From positions 1 through 37,544 of the forward strand of contig CAJWTS010000039.1 in the NCBI GenBank assembly GCA_913047795.1: DNA of 37,544 nt, read 5' to 3'. This stretch comes from an uncultured Verrucomicrobiota bacterium. GTDB taxonomy: Bacteria; Verrucomicrobiota; Kiritimatiellia; CAJWTS01. The notes under the pieces were generated by a model. The model ran no database searches and was not told the DNA's origin. It saw only the letters and a program-made list of their open reading frames with translations. Positions within the stretch are counted from its first letter, which is position 1; each line of letters starts with the position of its first letter. Position numbers and translations under genes: made by a program. This document shows positions 1 through 7,639 of the stretch, in pieces.

Positions 1-167
1 GGGTTACGCGATCGCCGGAAGCGAATCAGTATGTACACGAAAAAGATGGCCCAGAAAACGAACAGCACGAGCATGATCCAGTGTATGATGACGTTGAGCT
101 GATCTAATTTTGCGCCATGCGCCGAGGCATCCATGGGCAGGCCGAGTTTTAGAAAGAAATTCTGCAT
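1..167 (-). CDS. coxB: Cytochrome c oxidase subunit II, N-terminal part (cut by window edge)
   Basis: The minus strand reads MQNFFLKLGLPMDASAHG... then a hydrophobic helix (about residues 29-48, WIMLVLFVFWAIFFVYILI) ending in RFRRSRNP. This is the usual start of a subunit II: a short periplasmic N-terminus carrying the HG..D.L motif, then the first transmembrane helix. Only 55 codons lie in the window, so the second helix and the CuA domain (which would receive electrons from cytochrome c) cannot be checked. A GGAGGAG ribosome site precedes the ATG at 167, and the gene starts 3 bases after the stop of the small membrane protein upstream, so it belongs to the oxidase operon. The assignment rests on the N-terminal pattern and on the context of subunits I, III and IV. 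Confidence 0.75.
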   Translation of the reverse strand, partial: MQNFFLKLGLPMDASAHGAKLDQLNVIIHWIMLVLFVFWAIFFVYILIRFRRSRN

Positions 168-170
168 GGA

Positions 171-410
171 TCAGGGCTCCTCCGTCGTCAATTTTCCGAA
201 GGCGCGTTCACGGCGCGCCAGGGTGATGAAGAAACTCCCGAATCCCAACAGCATGGCCACCGTAACGGCGATCATGACCAGCATGCCGAACGTTGCGCCC
301 TGGGTCATCGGGTCCTCGGGCGCGGCAAAGCATACGCTACACCCCGATGCCGGCACGGCGCTGAGAAGCACGCTGCCAATCACGGCTACGGTCCCGATCA
401 GTCGTTTCAT
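171..410 (-). CDS. Small exported membrane protein of the oxidase cluster (79 aa, CSVCF motif)
   Basis: This 79-residue protein starts MKRLIGTVAVIGSVLLSAVPASG, a signal-like segment, followed at once by CSVCF (Cys24, Cys27) and then DPMTQGATFG. A second hydrophobic helix (about residues 43-65) leads to a basic end, LARRERAFGK. The start at 410 overlaps the stop of the preceding gene by four bases (ATGA), and coxB starts 3 bases downstream, which shows tight translational coupling inside the oxidase operon. I recall proteins of this shape, a Cys-x-x-Cys after the signal and one membrane helix, next to cox genes in Verrucomicrobiota-like genomes. Their function is not known to me. A role in metal delivery or oxidase stability is only a guess from the two cysteines. 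Confidence 0.75.
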   Translation of the reverse strand: MKRLIGTVAVIGSVLLSAVPASGCSVCFAAPEDPMTQGATFGMLVMIAVTVAMLLGFGSFFITLARRERAFGKLTTEEP

Positions 411-607
411 CGCTGGATCTCGCTGATCTTGCGGTAGAAGGCAAATCCGTAAATCACCAGGCCAATCGCAGCAAGCATCGCGACGGCCCCCGCCACGCGA
501 TATCCCGCTGAACTTGCCAGGGGGCTCGTAAAGCACCAGACCCCGAAGCCGAGCGCCAACAGGGCGGAGGCGGTCACGAAGACAACATGGAATCCCTTGA
601 GCGACAT
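407..607 (-). CDS. Small two-helix membrane protein of the oxidase cluster (66 aa)
   Basis: This is a 66-residue protein with two predicted transmembrane helices (about residues 7-27 and 36-57) and a polar C-terminus, YRKISEIQR. It begins MSLKGFHVVFV. Its ATG at 607 shares one base with the TGA of the subunit IV gene upstream, and its own stop overlaps the next ATG, so the run subunit IV - this gene - small exported protein - coxB is translationally coupled. No catalytic motif is visible. The conserved-looking start and its fixed place between subunit IV and coxB suggest an accessory or assembly subunit of the cytochrome oxidase. That role is inferred from context only. Confidence 0.75.
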   Translation of the reverse strand: MSLKGFHVVFVTASALLALGFGVWCFTSPLASSAGYRVAGAVAMLAAIGLVIYGFAFYRKISEIQR

Positions 608-918
608 CAGTCGGCGTTGTGTTGAAAGGTGTTCGCCTGCATGGCAGCGGGCAGGATCATGAGTGCGAGAAAGAAGATCAGCATGATGAAAAGGCTCAGG
701 TAGATCAACACCTTCTCGGACTTCAGGTGCATGAAGAACAGGGCAACCAGACCGCCCTTCACGGTTGCGATCAGCAGGGCGATGACGATGCCAATCGCAA
801 TCGCGACGTCAAGATAGCTTGCGGCGACCGTTAAGACCGTAAGGACCATCAGGGCGACGAAGATTCCGATGTAGACCTTGATCTCTTTTTTTACTTCGTC
901 GGGTGAATGCGCGCTCAT
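607..918 (-). CDS. Cytochrome c oxidase subunit IV family protein
   Basis: This 103-residue protein has three predicted membrane helices (about 16-34, 37-59 and 71-91). It carries the pattern typical of bacterial oxidase subunit IV (COX4_pro/CyoD family): a polar N-terminus (SPDEVKKEIKVYI), then IATVKGGLVALFFMHLKSEK between helices 2 and 3. Subunit IV is a small accessory subunit that stabilises the oxidase core in the cytoplasmic membrane and has no redox centre. It lies 24 bases downstream of coxC and overlaps the next small gene by one base. The family call is firm. The gene symbol varies (coxD, ctaF, cyoD), so none is given. Confidence 0.85.
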   Translation of the reverse strand: MSAHSPDEVKKEIKVYIGIFVALMVLTVLTVAASYLDVAIAIGIVIALLIATVKGGLVALFFMHLKSEKVLIYLSLFIMLIFFLALMILPAAMQANTFQHNAD

Positions 919-942
919 GTGAATGCGACCTCTCGGGTGCCG

Positions 943-1689
943 TTATCCGGAAAGTAAGTACAGGATGGGGAAGAGAAAAATCCATACGAGATCCACAAAG
1001 TGCCAGTACAGACCTGCGACCTCGATCCGCTGCGTGAAGCGTTCGGGATCGGTTTTCCACATCTTGCTACCCGGTCCCAGCAGGTACCCGTTCACGATGA
1101 TGCCGCCAATCACGTGGATCACATGCAGGAAGGTCATCAGGAAATATAGCCCCAGCAATGGGCTGGTCTTGGGATAGAAGCCGTGTGCGAACTTACCGCA
1201 GTATTCAAAATACTTCACGACCAGGAACACGAAGGCGAAGGCGATGGTGATTCCCCAATACAGGCGAAATCTCCCGAAGTTCTTGAGCAGCAACGAGGCC
1301 CAGGCGAGAACGACCGTCACGCTCGATGCGATCAGAACGATTGTATTGAACGTTGCCATGGGGATGCTCGGCTGGAGCGGTGTCGAGAGCCCTTCATGCC
1401 CGCCATGCGCGGTTGCCTCGCCATGGGCATCACCATGGTGATCGTCAGTGGCATGCTCCGCGTGTTCGTCGGCATGCTCATCGGCATGCGCGTCTGCGGC
1501 TATTTCGATCCCGGGTCGACCGAACGCGAAGTCGTCCCAGGTATTACCGGCGCGCAGATAGGCGTAGCTCGAAAAGAAGGCGCCGAACAGCATGACCTCG
1601 GATGCCAGGAAAAGCCAGACGCCCAGCTTGCCGTTGGTCAGTCCGGTGTCCGGACGGGGCTTGGTGATATAAGGAATCTCGACCGACAT
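943..1689 (-). CDS. coxC: Cytochrome c oxidase subunit III with a His-rich insert
   Basis: This 248-residue subunit III of a haem-copper oxidase has helices at about 22-44, 111-136, 141-160, 178-200 and 224-245. It carries the conserved LFLASEVMLFGAFFSSYAYLR near the start (Glu31) and GLYWHFVDLVWIFLFPILYL at the end. Subunit III has no metal centre; in this family it supports proton uptake and stability of subunit I. Between the first and second helices there is an unusual low-complexity stretch, residues 66-99, holding nine histidines among Asp, Glu and Ala. Normal subunits III have a short loop there. The gene begins 5 bases after the coxA stop. Composition suggests the insert binds metal (copper or zinc) on the membrane surface, but this is not shown. 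Confidence 0.92.
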   Translation of the reverse strand: MSVEIPYITKPRPDTGLTNGKLGVWLFLASEVMLFGAFFSSYAYLRAGNTWDDFAFGRPGIEIAADAHADEHADEHAEHATDDHHGDAHGEATAHGGHEGLSTPLQPSIPMATFNTIVLIASSVTVVLAWASLLLKNFGRFRLYWGITIAFAFVFLVVKYFEYCGKFAHGFYPKTSPLLGLYFLMTFLHVIHVIGGIIVNGYLLGPGSKMWKTDPERFTQRIEVAGLYWHFVDLVWIFLFPILYLLSG

Positions 1690-1694
1690 GCTGG

Positions 1695-3449
1695 TTATTC
1701 CGGTTCGTTCTGGGGCAGGTAGTCGCGCTCGTGACCCGGCACACTGTATTCATACGCGGCGCGATGTACTTCCGGCACCGTTTCAAAATTTCCGTGTGCG
1801 AGCGGCGGGGACGCGGCGGCGCTCCATTCGAGCGTGGTGGCCTCCCACTCGTTATCCGCGGCTTTCTTCCCGTGTTTGATGCTCCAGAAGAGGTTGATGA
1901 TGAATGGGAGTTGCGCGAGCGCGAGGCCGAAGGCGGCGTGGCTCATGATCGCGTTCCACTTCAATACCGGCGCGGCGTGCTCGTAGATCAATCCGCCGTC
2001 CCATAGCCGTCGCGACACGCCGGCGATGCCCTGGATCATCATCGGGCCGAATATCATGTTCATGCAGACCAGCGATGGCCAGAAGTGCAGATGCCCCATA
2101 AACTCGCTCATGCGCCGACCGGTGACCTTCGGAAACCAGTAGTAGATCCCGGCAAACATGGCAAAAATAGTTCCCGGCGCGACGACATAATGGAAATGCC
2201 CAATCACGTAAAGGGTGTCGTGCAGGTGGACATCGGCGGCGCTAAGCGCCAGGGGGAGTCCCGTCAAGCCGCCGATACCGAACATGGGCAGGAACGACAG
2301 CGCGAAGAGCATCGGCACGTTAAATCGAATCGATCCGCCCCAGAGCGAGATGATCAGGGCCGTGATGATGACCACGGATGGAATCGAGATGATCATCGTG
2401 GTTGCCTGAAAGAATGAACTGATGGCGGTGCCCATGTCCGTCAGGAACATGTGATGCGCCCAGACGATGAAGGACATGAAACCCAGAAAAAGAAGCGAAA
2501 ACACCATCGAGCGATAGCCCCACAGCGGCTTGCGGGTGTTGTTGGCAATAATCTCCGCTACGATGCCCAGTGCCGGCAGAATCAAGACGTACACTTCGGG
2601 ATGCGCCAGGAACCAGAAAAGATGCTGCCAGAGGATCGGGCTGCCGCCACCGGTGGCGGCATGCGGCTGACCGCTGATCAGGAGTCCCGACGGCATGAAG
2701 AAACTCGTTCCGGCGACGCGGTCCATGAGCTGCATGAAGCCCGCGGCTTCCAGCGGCGGAAACGCCAGGAGCAACAGAAAGGCGGTCACGAACTGGACCC
2801 ACACGAAGAAGGGTAGACGCATGAACGTCAGCCCCTTGGTGCGAAGCTGGATAATCGTGACCAGGAAGTTCACCGCGCCGAGCAGGGACGATGTAATCAG
2901 GAAAACCATGCCCACCAACCACAGCGTCTGGCCCGGGCCGGCGGCGTCGACCACCGAGAGCGGTGCGTACGAGGTCCATCCGGACTTGGCGGCCCCGCCC
3001 TTGACGAAGAAGCTGCCCAGCATGGTGACGCCACCCACGAAATAGACCCAGTAGCTCATCATGTTGAGCCGCGGAAAGGCCATATCCACCGCGCCGATTT
3101 GCAGCGGCACGACGTAGTTGCCGAAGGCACCGACCGCCAGCGGTACGATTGCCAGGAAGACCATGATCGTGCCGTGCATCGCTCCGAACGAATTGTACAA
3201 TTGCTGCGTAACGGCGCCACCCAGCGCGTCCGCCCCGAACATCTTTTCCAGGATGCCCCCGATGATCGGTACCGGCTTGCCCGAGTAGGCGAGCTGCCAG
3301 CGCATGAGGAGCATCAGGGAGAAGCCGACCAGGAGAAACAGCATCGCGGTCAGCGCGTACTGAATGCCGATCACCTTGTGATCGGTAGAGAAGATGTACT
3401 TCGAGACGAAGTTCTCTTCGTGGTGTTCGTGCGAATCGTCGTGACTCAT
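1695..3449 (-). CDS. coxA: Cytochrome c oxidase subunit I, A-type haem-copper oxidase
   Basis: This 584-residue catalytic subunit reduces oxygen to water and pumps protons. Low-spin haem ligands are His92 (in FGAMHGTIMVF) and His420. CuB ligands are His283, His332 and His333, and the high-spin haem ligand is His418 (VIGHFHYVV). The cross-linking Tyr287 lies in HPEVY. The D-channel is visible as Asn111, Asp122 (IGAVDMAFPR) and Glu285, which marks an A1-type aa3-like enzyme rather than B or cbb3. The protein has about twelve helices, a His-rich cytoplasmic start (MSHDDSHEHHEE) and a C-terminal tail of about 60 polar residues. The cupredoxin gene lies 57 bases upstream and coxC directly downstream. 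Haem type (a or o) cannot be read, but coxB downstream suggests a cytochrome c oxidase. Confidence 0.96.
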   Translation of the reverse strand: MSHDDSHEHHEENFVSKYIFSTDHKVIGIQYALTAMLFLLVGFSLMLLMRWQLAYSGKPVPIIGGILEKMFGADALGGAVTQQLYNSFGAMHGTIMVFLAIVPLAVGAFGNYVVPLQIGAVDMAFPRLNMMSYWVYFVGGVTMLGSFFVKGGAAKSGWTSYAPLSVVDAAGPGQTLWLVGMVFLITSSLLGAVNFLVTIIQLRTKGLTFMRLPFFVWVQFVTAFLLLLAFPPLEAAGFMQLMDRVAGTSFFMPSGLLISGQPHAATGGGSPILWQHLFWFLAHPEVYVLILPALGIVAEIIANNTRKPLWGYRSMVFSLLFLGFMSFIVWAHHMFLTDMGTAISSFFQATTMIISIPSVVIITALIISLWGGSIRFNVPMLFALSFLPMFGIGGLTGLPLALSAADVHLHDTLYVIGHFHYVVAPGTIFAMFAGIYYWFPKVTGRRMSEFMGHLHFWPSLVCMNMIFGPMMIQGIAGVSRRLWDGGLIYEHAAPVLKWNAIMSHAAFGLALAQLPFIINLFWSIKHGKKAADNEWEATTLEWSAAASPPLAHGNFETVPEVHRAAYEYSVPGHERDYLPQNEPE

Positions 3450-3506
3450 GAAACCCCTTAACTCAAGACGTGCGGTTGTTCGTAGACTTGGCGTTGCCGC
3501 GGATCA

Positions 3507-4235
3507 CTACTTCTTTTTGGGTTTCGAGTAGACGACTTCGACATTTGCGGCTTCGCCGTCTTTGACCGTCACGCTCTGCGTGCGTGTCTTGAGCAGCTCC
3601 TGCCAGGTTCCGATTTCGTAAGTGCCGGCCGGCAGGCCGTCGATCATGAACTTTCCGTCGTCACCGGTGACCGCGTGGAACGGATGGTCCAGCACGCCCA
3701 CGTAACAATACATCCAGGGATGCATGTCGCATTTCACCTTGGCCATGACTTCGGCCGCGGTGAATGTCTTTTTGAGCGCCGGGGCGCCTTGCGGTTGGCC
3801 GTAGTTGAATACATCGCTTTTCTTCGCCAGCGAGTGAACGTTGTGCGTGGTCGGATCGGAGTTGCGAATCTCGAGCGTCTGACCGACTTGGATGCCCATC
3901 ACGTGCGGCACGTATTTGCATCCCCTTTGATCGAGCACAACCGGCTTATCGGACACGGGCCATTTCTGGTCCGGCAATCCGCTCTTCACGTAAACGAAGA
4001 TGTTGGCCATCGGATGCTTCGTACCGTCGGCGGTGCCAACGACGAACTTCTCGTCTGTCAGGTCACCGGCATGTGCCTGCAGGCATTTCGGGTCGGCGGA
4101 GCGATCCAGCTTTTTCGCCCTGCGCGGTTTTCCGTCAAAGTTGACGACGCCGCTGATGCTGCCGGCGGCATGCGCGATAGATGTGAGGGTCAAAATCAGG
4201 GCGACTGCGAGGCAGCCGATTGCGGTTGTTTTCAT
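3507..4235 (-). CDS. Secreted cupredoxin-like protein with C-terminal carboxypeptidase-regulatory-like domain
   Basis: A Sec signal peptide (residues 1-23, ending SIAHAA) is followed by a beta-rich domain. A type 1 copper site can be read: His131 (and His134) in SDPTTHNVHS, then Cys169, His172 and Met175 in KCDMHPWM, the order of plastocyanin-like proteins. Residues about 180-235 (HAVTGDDGKFMIDGLPAGTYEIGTW) look like a carboxypeptidase-regulatory-like beta sandwich. Cys51 and Cys106 could pair. The product should act in the periplasm as an electron carrier or copper-binding protein. It sits directly upstream of coxA, so donation of electrons or copper to the oxidase is likely, though inferred. 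The start has an AAGGA ribosome site 10 bases upstream. Similar proteins are often labelled methylamine utilisation protein in databases; I see no support for that role here. Confidence 0.8.
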   Translation of the reverse strand: MKTTAIGCLAVALILTLTSIAHAAGSISGVVNFDGKPRRAKKLDRSADPKCLQAHAGDLTDEKFVVGTADGTKHPMANIFVYVKSGLPDQKWPVSDKPVVLDQRGCKYVPHVMGIQVGQTLEIRNSDPTTHNVHSLAKKSDVFNYGQPQGAPALKKTFTAAEVMAKVKCDMHPWMYCYVGVLDHPFHAVTGDDGKFMIDGLPAGTYEIGTWQELLKTRTQSVTVKDGEAANVEVVYSKPKKK

Positions 4236-4316
4236 GGTGCGGGTATCCTTGTTACGGGTTCGGGAAAATCAAGCGACTTGCTTACCAACATAAGACGCCG
4301 TTCTGCAACTAAAAAT

Positions 4317-5069
4317 TCACTTTTCGCGTCCGTCGGCGGCACCGGGGATCCAGGTCAGGCCGGAGACGACGGAGACGTCGTTTTCGCGGGTGCCGGTCGG
4401 CGGGTGACTGTCGAAACGGTCCCGGACCACCAATCGCAGGTGAAGGTCGGTCGAGATGGCCGCTTCGATCCCGGCCTCGGCCTGTAGCAGGTACTCCCCG
4501 AGGTCCTCCGCGCGCGGCACGTATTCGACGCTGCCCCAGAGCCGGGCGCTCGTGCCGACGTGGCGCTCATGGCGCAAGGCAAGGCGGAAGACGGGATAGT
4601 TGTCGGTTTCGCCACCCGCGTCTTCCCAGAGATGTCCAATTCCCGCTTCCCCGCTCAAATGCGACGATGTGCTCTGCCACAGGTAGTCGCCGCCGCCCAG
4701 GCCGGTGATGATGCGGCTATCCACGGCGGCGACCCGATCGTGCAAGACGTCCGTTCCCGAGTAGACAAACATTTCCTTCAGGTGTCGTCGAAAATGCACC
4801 ATTGCCGTTCCCGTCTGGGCTGACGTTGCATCGTCGGTTTCCCCATAGCCGCCGTGGAAGGCGAGTCGCAGCGTATCCGAGGCTTTGCTGCGGGTTGCGT
4901 CCCAACCCGCCACCACCGTGAGCGTATCGCTGTTTCCCTTGTTGAGGGTCAGTCCGGTAGAGACCGACTGTCTCCATGTCTCCGCGGCGGGCGACGCACC
5001 CGCGCCACCGAGCAGGAACATTCCGAGGATCGCCCCTGTGCGCGTGAATCTCGAAAAATTTCGCGTCAT
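4317..5069 (-). CDS. DUF481-family outer-membrane beta-barrel protein
   Basis: This 250-residue protein has a signal peptide (MTRNFSRFTRTGAILGMFLLGGAGASPAA, cleavage before ETW). Alternating hydrophobic strands follow, starting WRQSVSTGLTLNKGNSDTLT, the typical opening of DUF481 (YdiY-like) proteins. These form a small barrel in the outer membrane; their cargo is unknown. The end, DVSVVSGLTWIP, is a plausible final strand. The ATG at 5069 is chosen because AGGAG lies 10 bases upstream; a GTG at 5078 would be too close to it. The gene lies between the EF-hand protein and the cupredoxin on the same strand, so it may share their transcript. No link to respiration is known for this family. Confidence 0.8.
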   Translation of the reverse strand: MTRNFSRFTRTGAILGMFLLGGAGASPAAETWRQSVSTGLTLNKGNSDTLTVVAGWDATRSKASDTLRLAFHGGYGETDDATSAQTGTAMVHFRRHLKEMFVYSGTDVLHDRVAAVDSRIITGLGGGDYLWQSTSSHLSGEAGIGHLWEDAGGETDNYPVFRLALRHERHVGTSARLWGSVEYVPRAEDLGEYLLQAEAGIEAAISTDLHLRLVVRDRFDSHPPTGTRENDVSVVSGLTWIPGAADGREK

Positions 5070-5205
5070 GATCAACACACTCCTACTCCCATTTTCTTGT
5101 TCGAATCAATTTTTCGGCGGAAGTCCGACCGATGTGGATGAGCCGCCAGCCTGAAAGTGAACTCAGCTCCGGCTCGAATAAGGCGCGGAATCTAGCGGTG
5201 TTTGC

Positions 5206-7326
5206 TCAGACCTTCAATAGATCTTTGCGTAGTTTCGTGAAACTTCCCGGATGCACGGGCGCGGGGGCCAGGCGTCGGGCCAAGCGAGTGCTCAACCGCA
5301 TGCGGGCGTTGATGGCCCATCCGGACGCTTCGAGGATGCCGCTCAAGTTGCGGCGATGGAGCTTAATCGCTGCGATGATGACGACGGGTATCAGTACGAC
5401 TGCCAAGCCGACGCAGAGTATGGTCATCACCTGTGCCGACTTGAGGTCGGCCAGCGTGGACCCAATGAACGCGAACGACGATCCCAGGGCTGCCAGCGCG
5501 AGACTGCCGGTCAGCACCACGTCGCGTGCGCCGGACATACCGCCGGCGGCTGCGGCCGGGGCCGGTGCGGTCGTGGCCGGGACTGGGGCCGGTGCGGTCG
5601 TGGTGGGCGCCTGCATGCCTTGAACCACGCCTTTTTCCACGGCCGCGGTTGATTTGGTCAAGCCGGTTTCGAGCTGTTTCTCAGCGCTCGCGGATATTTT
5701 GTCGATCGCGGAACTTAACAACTTCGTGATTTTCTTGAAGGGTGCGGCGATCGCTTCGCCGAAGCTAATCGGATTCTCGACCACCTTGACCACGCGTGTA
5801 TCCCATTCCTTGCCGCTGAAGTCGAAGAGCACACCACGCTTCTCGATTGCCAGGTTGCCGCGCTGGCGCGCGGTGACGGGGGTCACGATATGAAACAATT
5901 GCTCCTTCGGTCCCGATGTGACTTCTGAATAGAGCAGGAAGATACCGGCGCTTTCCGCGCGCTTGCTGTGCGTCTTGACGTCCTGCACGCGCATATTGAA
6001 ATCGAAGACGCGGCCGTCAATCACCAGTCGCCCCGCCTCGAACATCGCGTTACGGTCCGGGGCGTAGAGATCAGGAAAGCTGACGAAGTTGTTGCAGACA
6101 TCGATGAACCAACGCTGCATCAGCACCAATTTTTCGAGATCTTCAAGGGCCGAGAGCTCCTTGCCGGCCTCCACGTCCTGGGTGATCAACGCGCGTAGGC
6201 GTTGCGGCATATCGCCATTGATGTAGCCCTCCAGTTTCTCGGTCCCGAGAGATGCGACGCGCGCACCGCCCTTGCGCGCCTGCCACTCGCGGTAGGGGTC
6301 GAAGGCCTGCGTGACGACACGCCATTCGTTGGCGGTGATCTGCGGGCGGTCGGGATCGCCGCCGAGAAGGGGCACCGCTACCTCGTCGCGCAGGGCCAAG
6401 ACGGCCTCGCGGTAAAACGGGTTCAACGGGTCGGCGAAACGCAGCGTTTCGCTTCCGTCCGGTTTTGCCAGCGGGGAGCGGCTCATGTAGTCGCGCAGTT
6501 TTTCGGACGACTCGAAAAGTTCGGTTGTTGCTGCGGGTTCCGGCGTCGCGCGCCCGAGGCCCTCGTTGAGTGCGACGAGGCGGCAGAGATCAAAATAGGT
6601 GTCCACCTCGTCGCGTACGGCGGTGAGCCGCGCGAAGGCACCGGAGGTCGCGGGGCCCAGCGGGAGCAGGCGTTTGTCGCCGGCATCCGCCGCGACCGTG
6701 ATGGCCTGCTGCCAGTCGAGGAAGGCCTGTGCTTCAACGAGAAATTCATCGAGGCGTGTGGTATCCACGCCGCCCGCGCCGGTTGCGCCCTCTGCGGGTC
6801 CGATGCCGGCCATGATGTCCCGTATCAGAACCTGTAAATCGGCGTCGGTGATCGACTCGGGCGGGATGACGCCATCGCCATTGACCGCATCCTTGGCCAT
6901 GATGCCCTTGTTGTCGCGGATATCCTGTAGCGTGATATCGACACTGTCGGCTTTGTCGAGATTGACCAGTATGCGGCGTGCCGCGACAAGCAGCTTCTTT
7001 CCGTCCGGATCGTCATCGTCGATATCTTCCAGGATCAGCGTGTCACGGCGTTGGGTGACCCCCGTCAGGTTTTTCAGCACGCGAAACAGCCAGACCTGCG
7101 TGCGCTTCACCTCGTGGCTGATGATGCGCCCGTTCTTGTTGGCGTCCAGGTGCTGCAGCGCCACGGTATCGCAGCGTAGCTGGTGGATCGGCGCGCTGGT
7201 TGCCATCCAGAACGGCTCATCCAGTTGCTCCAGCGCCGCCAGGTCCTCCGCGGCCTCGATTCGCAACTGGTACGATCCGCCATAGTTCACGAAGGCGAAC
7301 TCTCGCTTTATGAGTTTATCGAACAT
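5206..7326 (-). CDS. Large EF-hand protein with C-terminal membrane anchor, unknown family
   Basis: I do not recognise this 706-residue protein. It has no signal peptide. A canonical EF-hand loop lies at residues 61-72 (DANKNGRIISHE, with D1, N3, N5, G6, I8 and E12 all in place). A degenerate second one is at about 146-156 (NGDGVIPPE). The long middle part is helical and acidic. It is followed by a segment of mixed beta character (about 440-520), a coiled-coil-like stretch, an Ala/Pro/Thr linker (about 570-598) and two membrane helices (about 600-656). The tail is basic (RLSTRLARRL...KLRKDLLKV). ATG 7326 has no clear ribosome site; TTG 7371 is an alternative and would add 15 residues. A perfect 7-bp stem with 7-base loop (7348-7368) lies between these two starts. 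It heads the minus-strand run leading to the oxidase genes. Calcium binding is likely; the role is unknown. Confidence 0.75.
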   Translation of the reverse strand: MFDKLIKREFAFVNYGGSYQLRIEAAEDLAALEQLDEPFWMATSAPIHQLRCDTVALQHLDANKNGRIISHEVKRTQVWLFRVLKNLTGVTQRRDTLILEDIDDDDPDGKKLLVAARRILVNLDKADSVDITLQDIRDNKGIMAKDAVNGDGVIPPESITDADLQVLIRDIMAGIGPAEGATGAGGVDTTRLDEFLVEAQAFLDWQQAITVAADAGDKRLLPLGPATSGAFARLTAVRDEVDTYFDLCRLVALNEGLGRATPEPAATTELFESSEKLRDYMSRSPLAKPDGSETLRFADPLNPFYREAVLALRDEVAVPLLGGDPDRPQITANEWRVVTQAFDPYREWQARKGGARVASLGTEKLEGYINGDMPQRLRALITQDVEAGKELSALEDLEKLVLMQRWFIDVCNNFVSFPDLYAPDRNAMFEAGRLVIDGRVFDFNMRVQDVKTHSKRAESAGIFLLYSEVTSGPKEQLFHIVTPVTARQRGNLAIEKRGVLFDFSGKEWDTRVVKVVENPISFGEAIAAPFKKITKLLSSAIDKISASAEKQLETGLTKSTAAVEKGVVQGMQAPTTTAPAPVPATTAPAPAAAAGGMSGARDVVLTGSLALAALGSSFAFIGSTLADLKSAQVMTILCVGLAVVLIPVVIIAAIKLHRRNLSGILEASGWAINARMRLSTRLARRLAPAPVHPGSFTKLRKDLLKV

Positions 7327-7603
7327 GATTGGCAGGACGTGATCGTACCTGCGGGGTGGGCCCGCAGGCAAGGACTATGACGCAGTCCCGTCGGCCCGGA
7401 CATGTCATGTATATCAGGGTAGGGGCGTCGATATCCGCGTAGGTGCCGACAAGGCACCACATGATGCCGTAAATCGTGATCGCCTTGCGTCTGCTGAGCC
7501 TTGCCAGCTTCGAACTCCGGCGTTGATGAAGTCGTCAATGGGGGCCCGTGTCCCCCGTGTCGGGGTCACGGTCAGGCTTAGAGGCGCGTATCAACGGGCA
7601 AGG

Positions 7604-7632
7604 GTGACACGGATTACATTTCAAACTATAGT
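7604..7632 (+). promoter_or_regulatory. Sigma-70-type promoter for the beta-CASP nuclease gene
   Basis: A -35 element GTGACA (7604-7609) is separated by exactly 17 bases from a -10 element TATAGT (7627-7632). Only 7 bases lie between the -10 and the ATG at 7640, so transcription should begin at or within a base of the start codon. This predicts a leaderless mRNA. It also argues against the upstream GTG at 7631, which lies inside the -10. Confidence 0.6.
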
Positions 7633-7639
7633 GAGTTCG

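Noticed and set aside
7308..7538. Minus-strand frame of 76 codons in the divergent spacer
   Set aside because: It overlaps the start of the EF-hand gene in another frame, has no ribosome site or recognisable motif, and the region is better seen as a promoter-containing spacer.
7538..7567. Two overlapping GC hairpins (GGGGG/CCCCC and CCCC/GGGG) that could act as an attenuator pair
   Set aside because: They lie upstream of the promoter that ends at 7632, so they would not be in the nuclease mRNA; no other transcript through them is supported.
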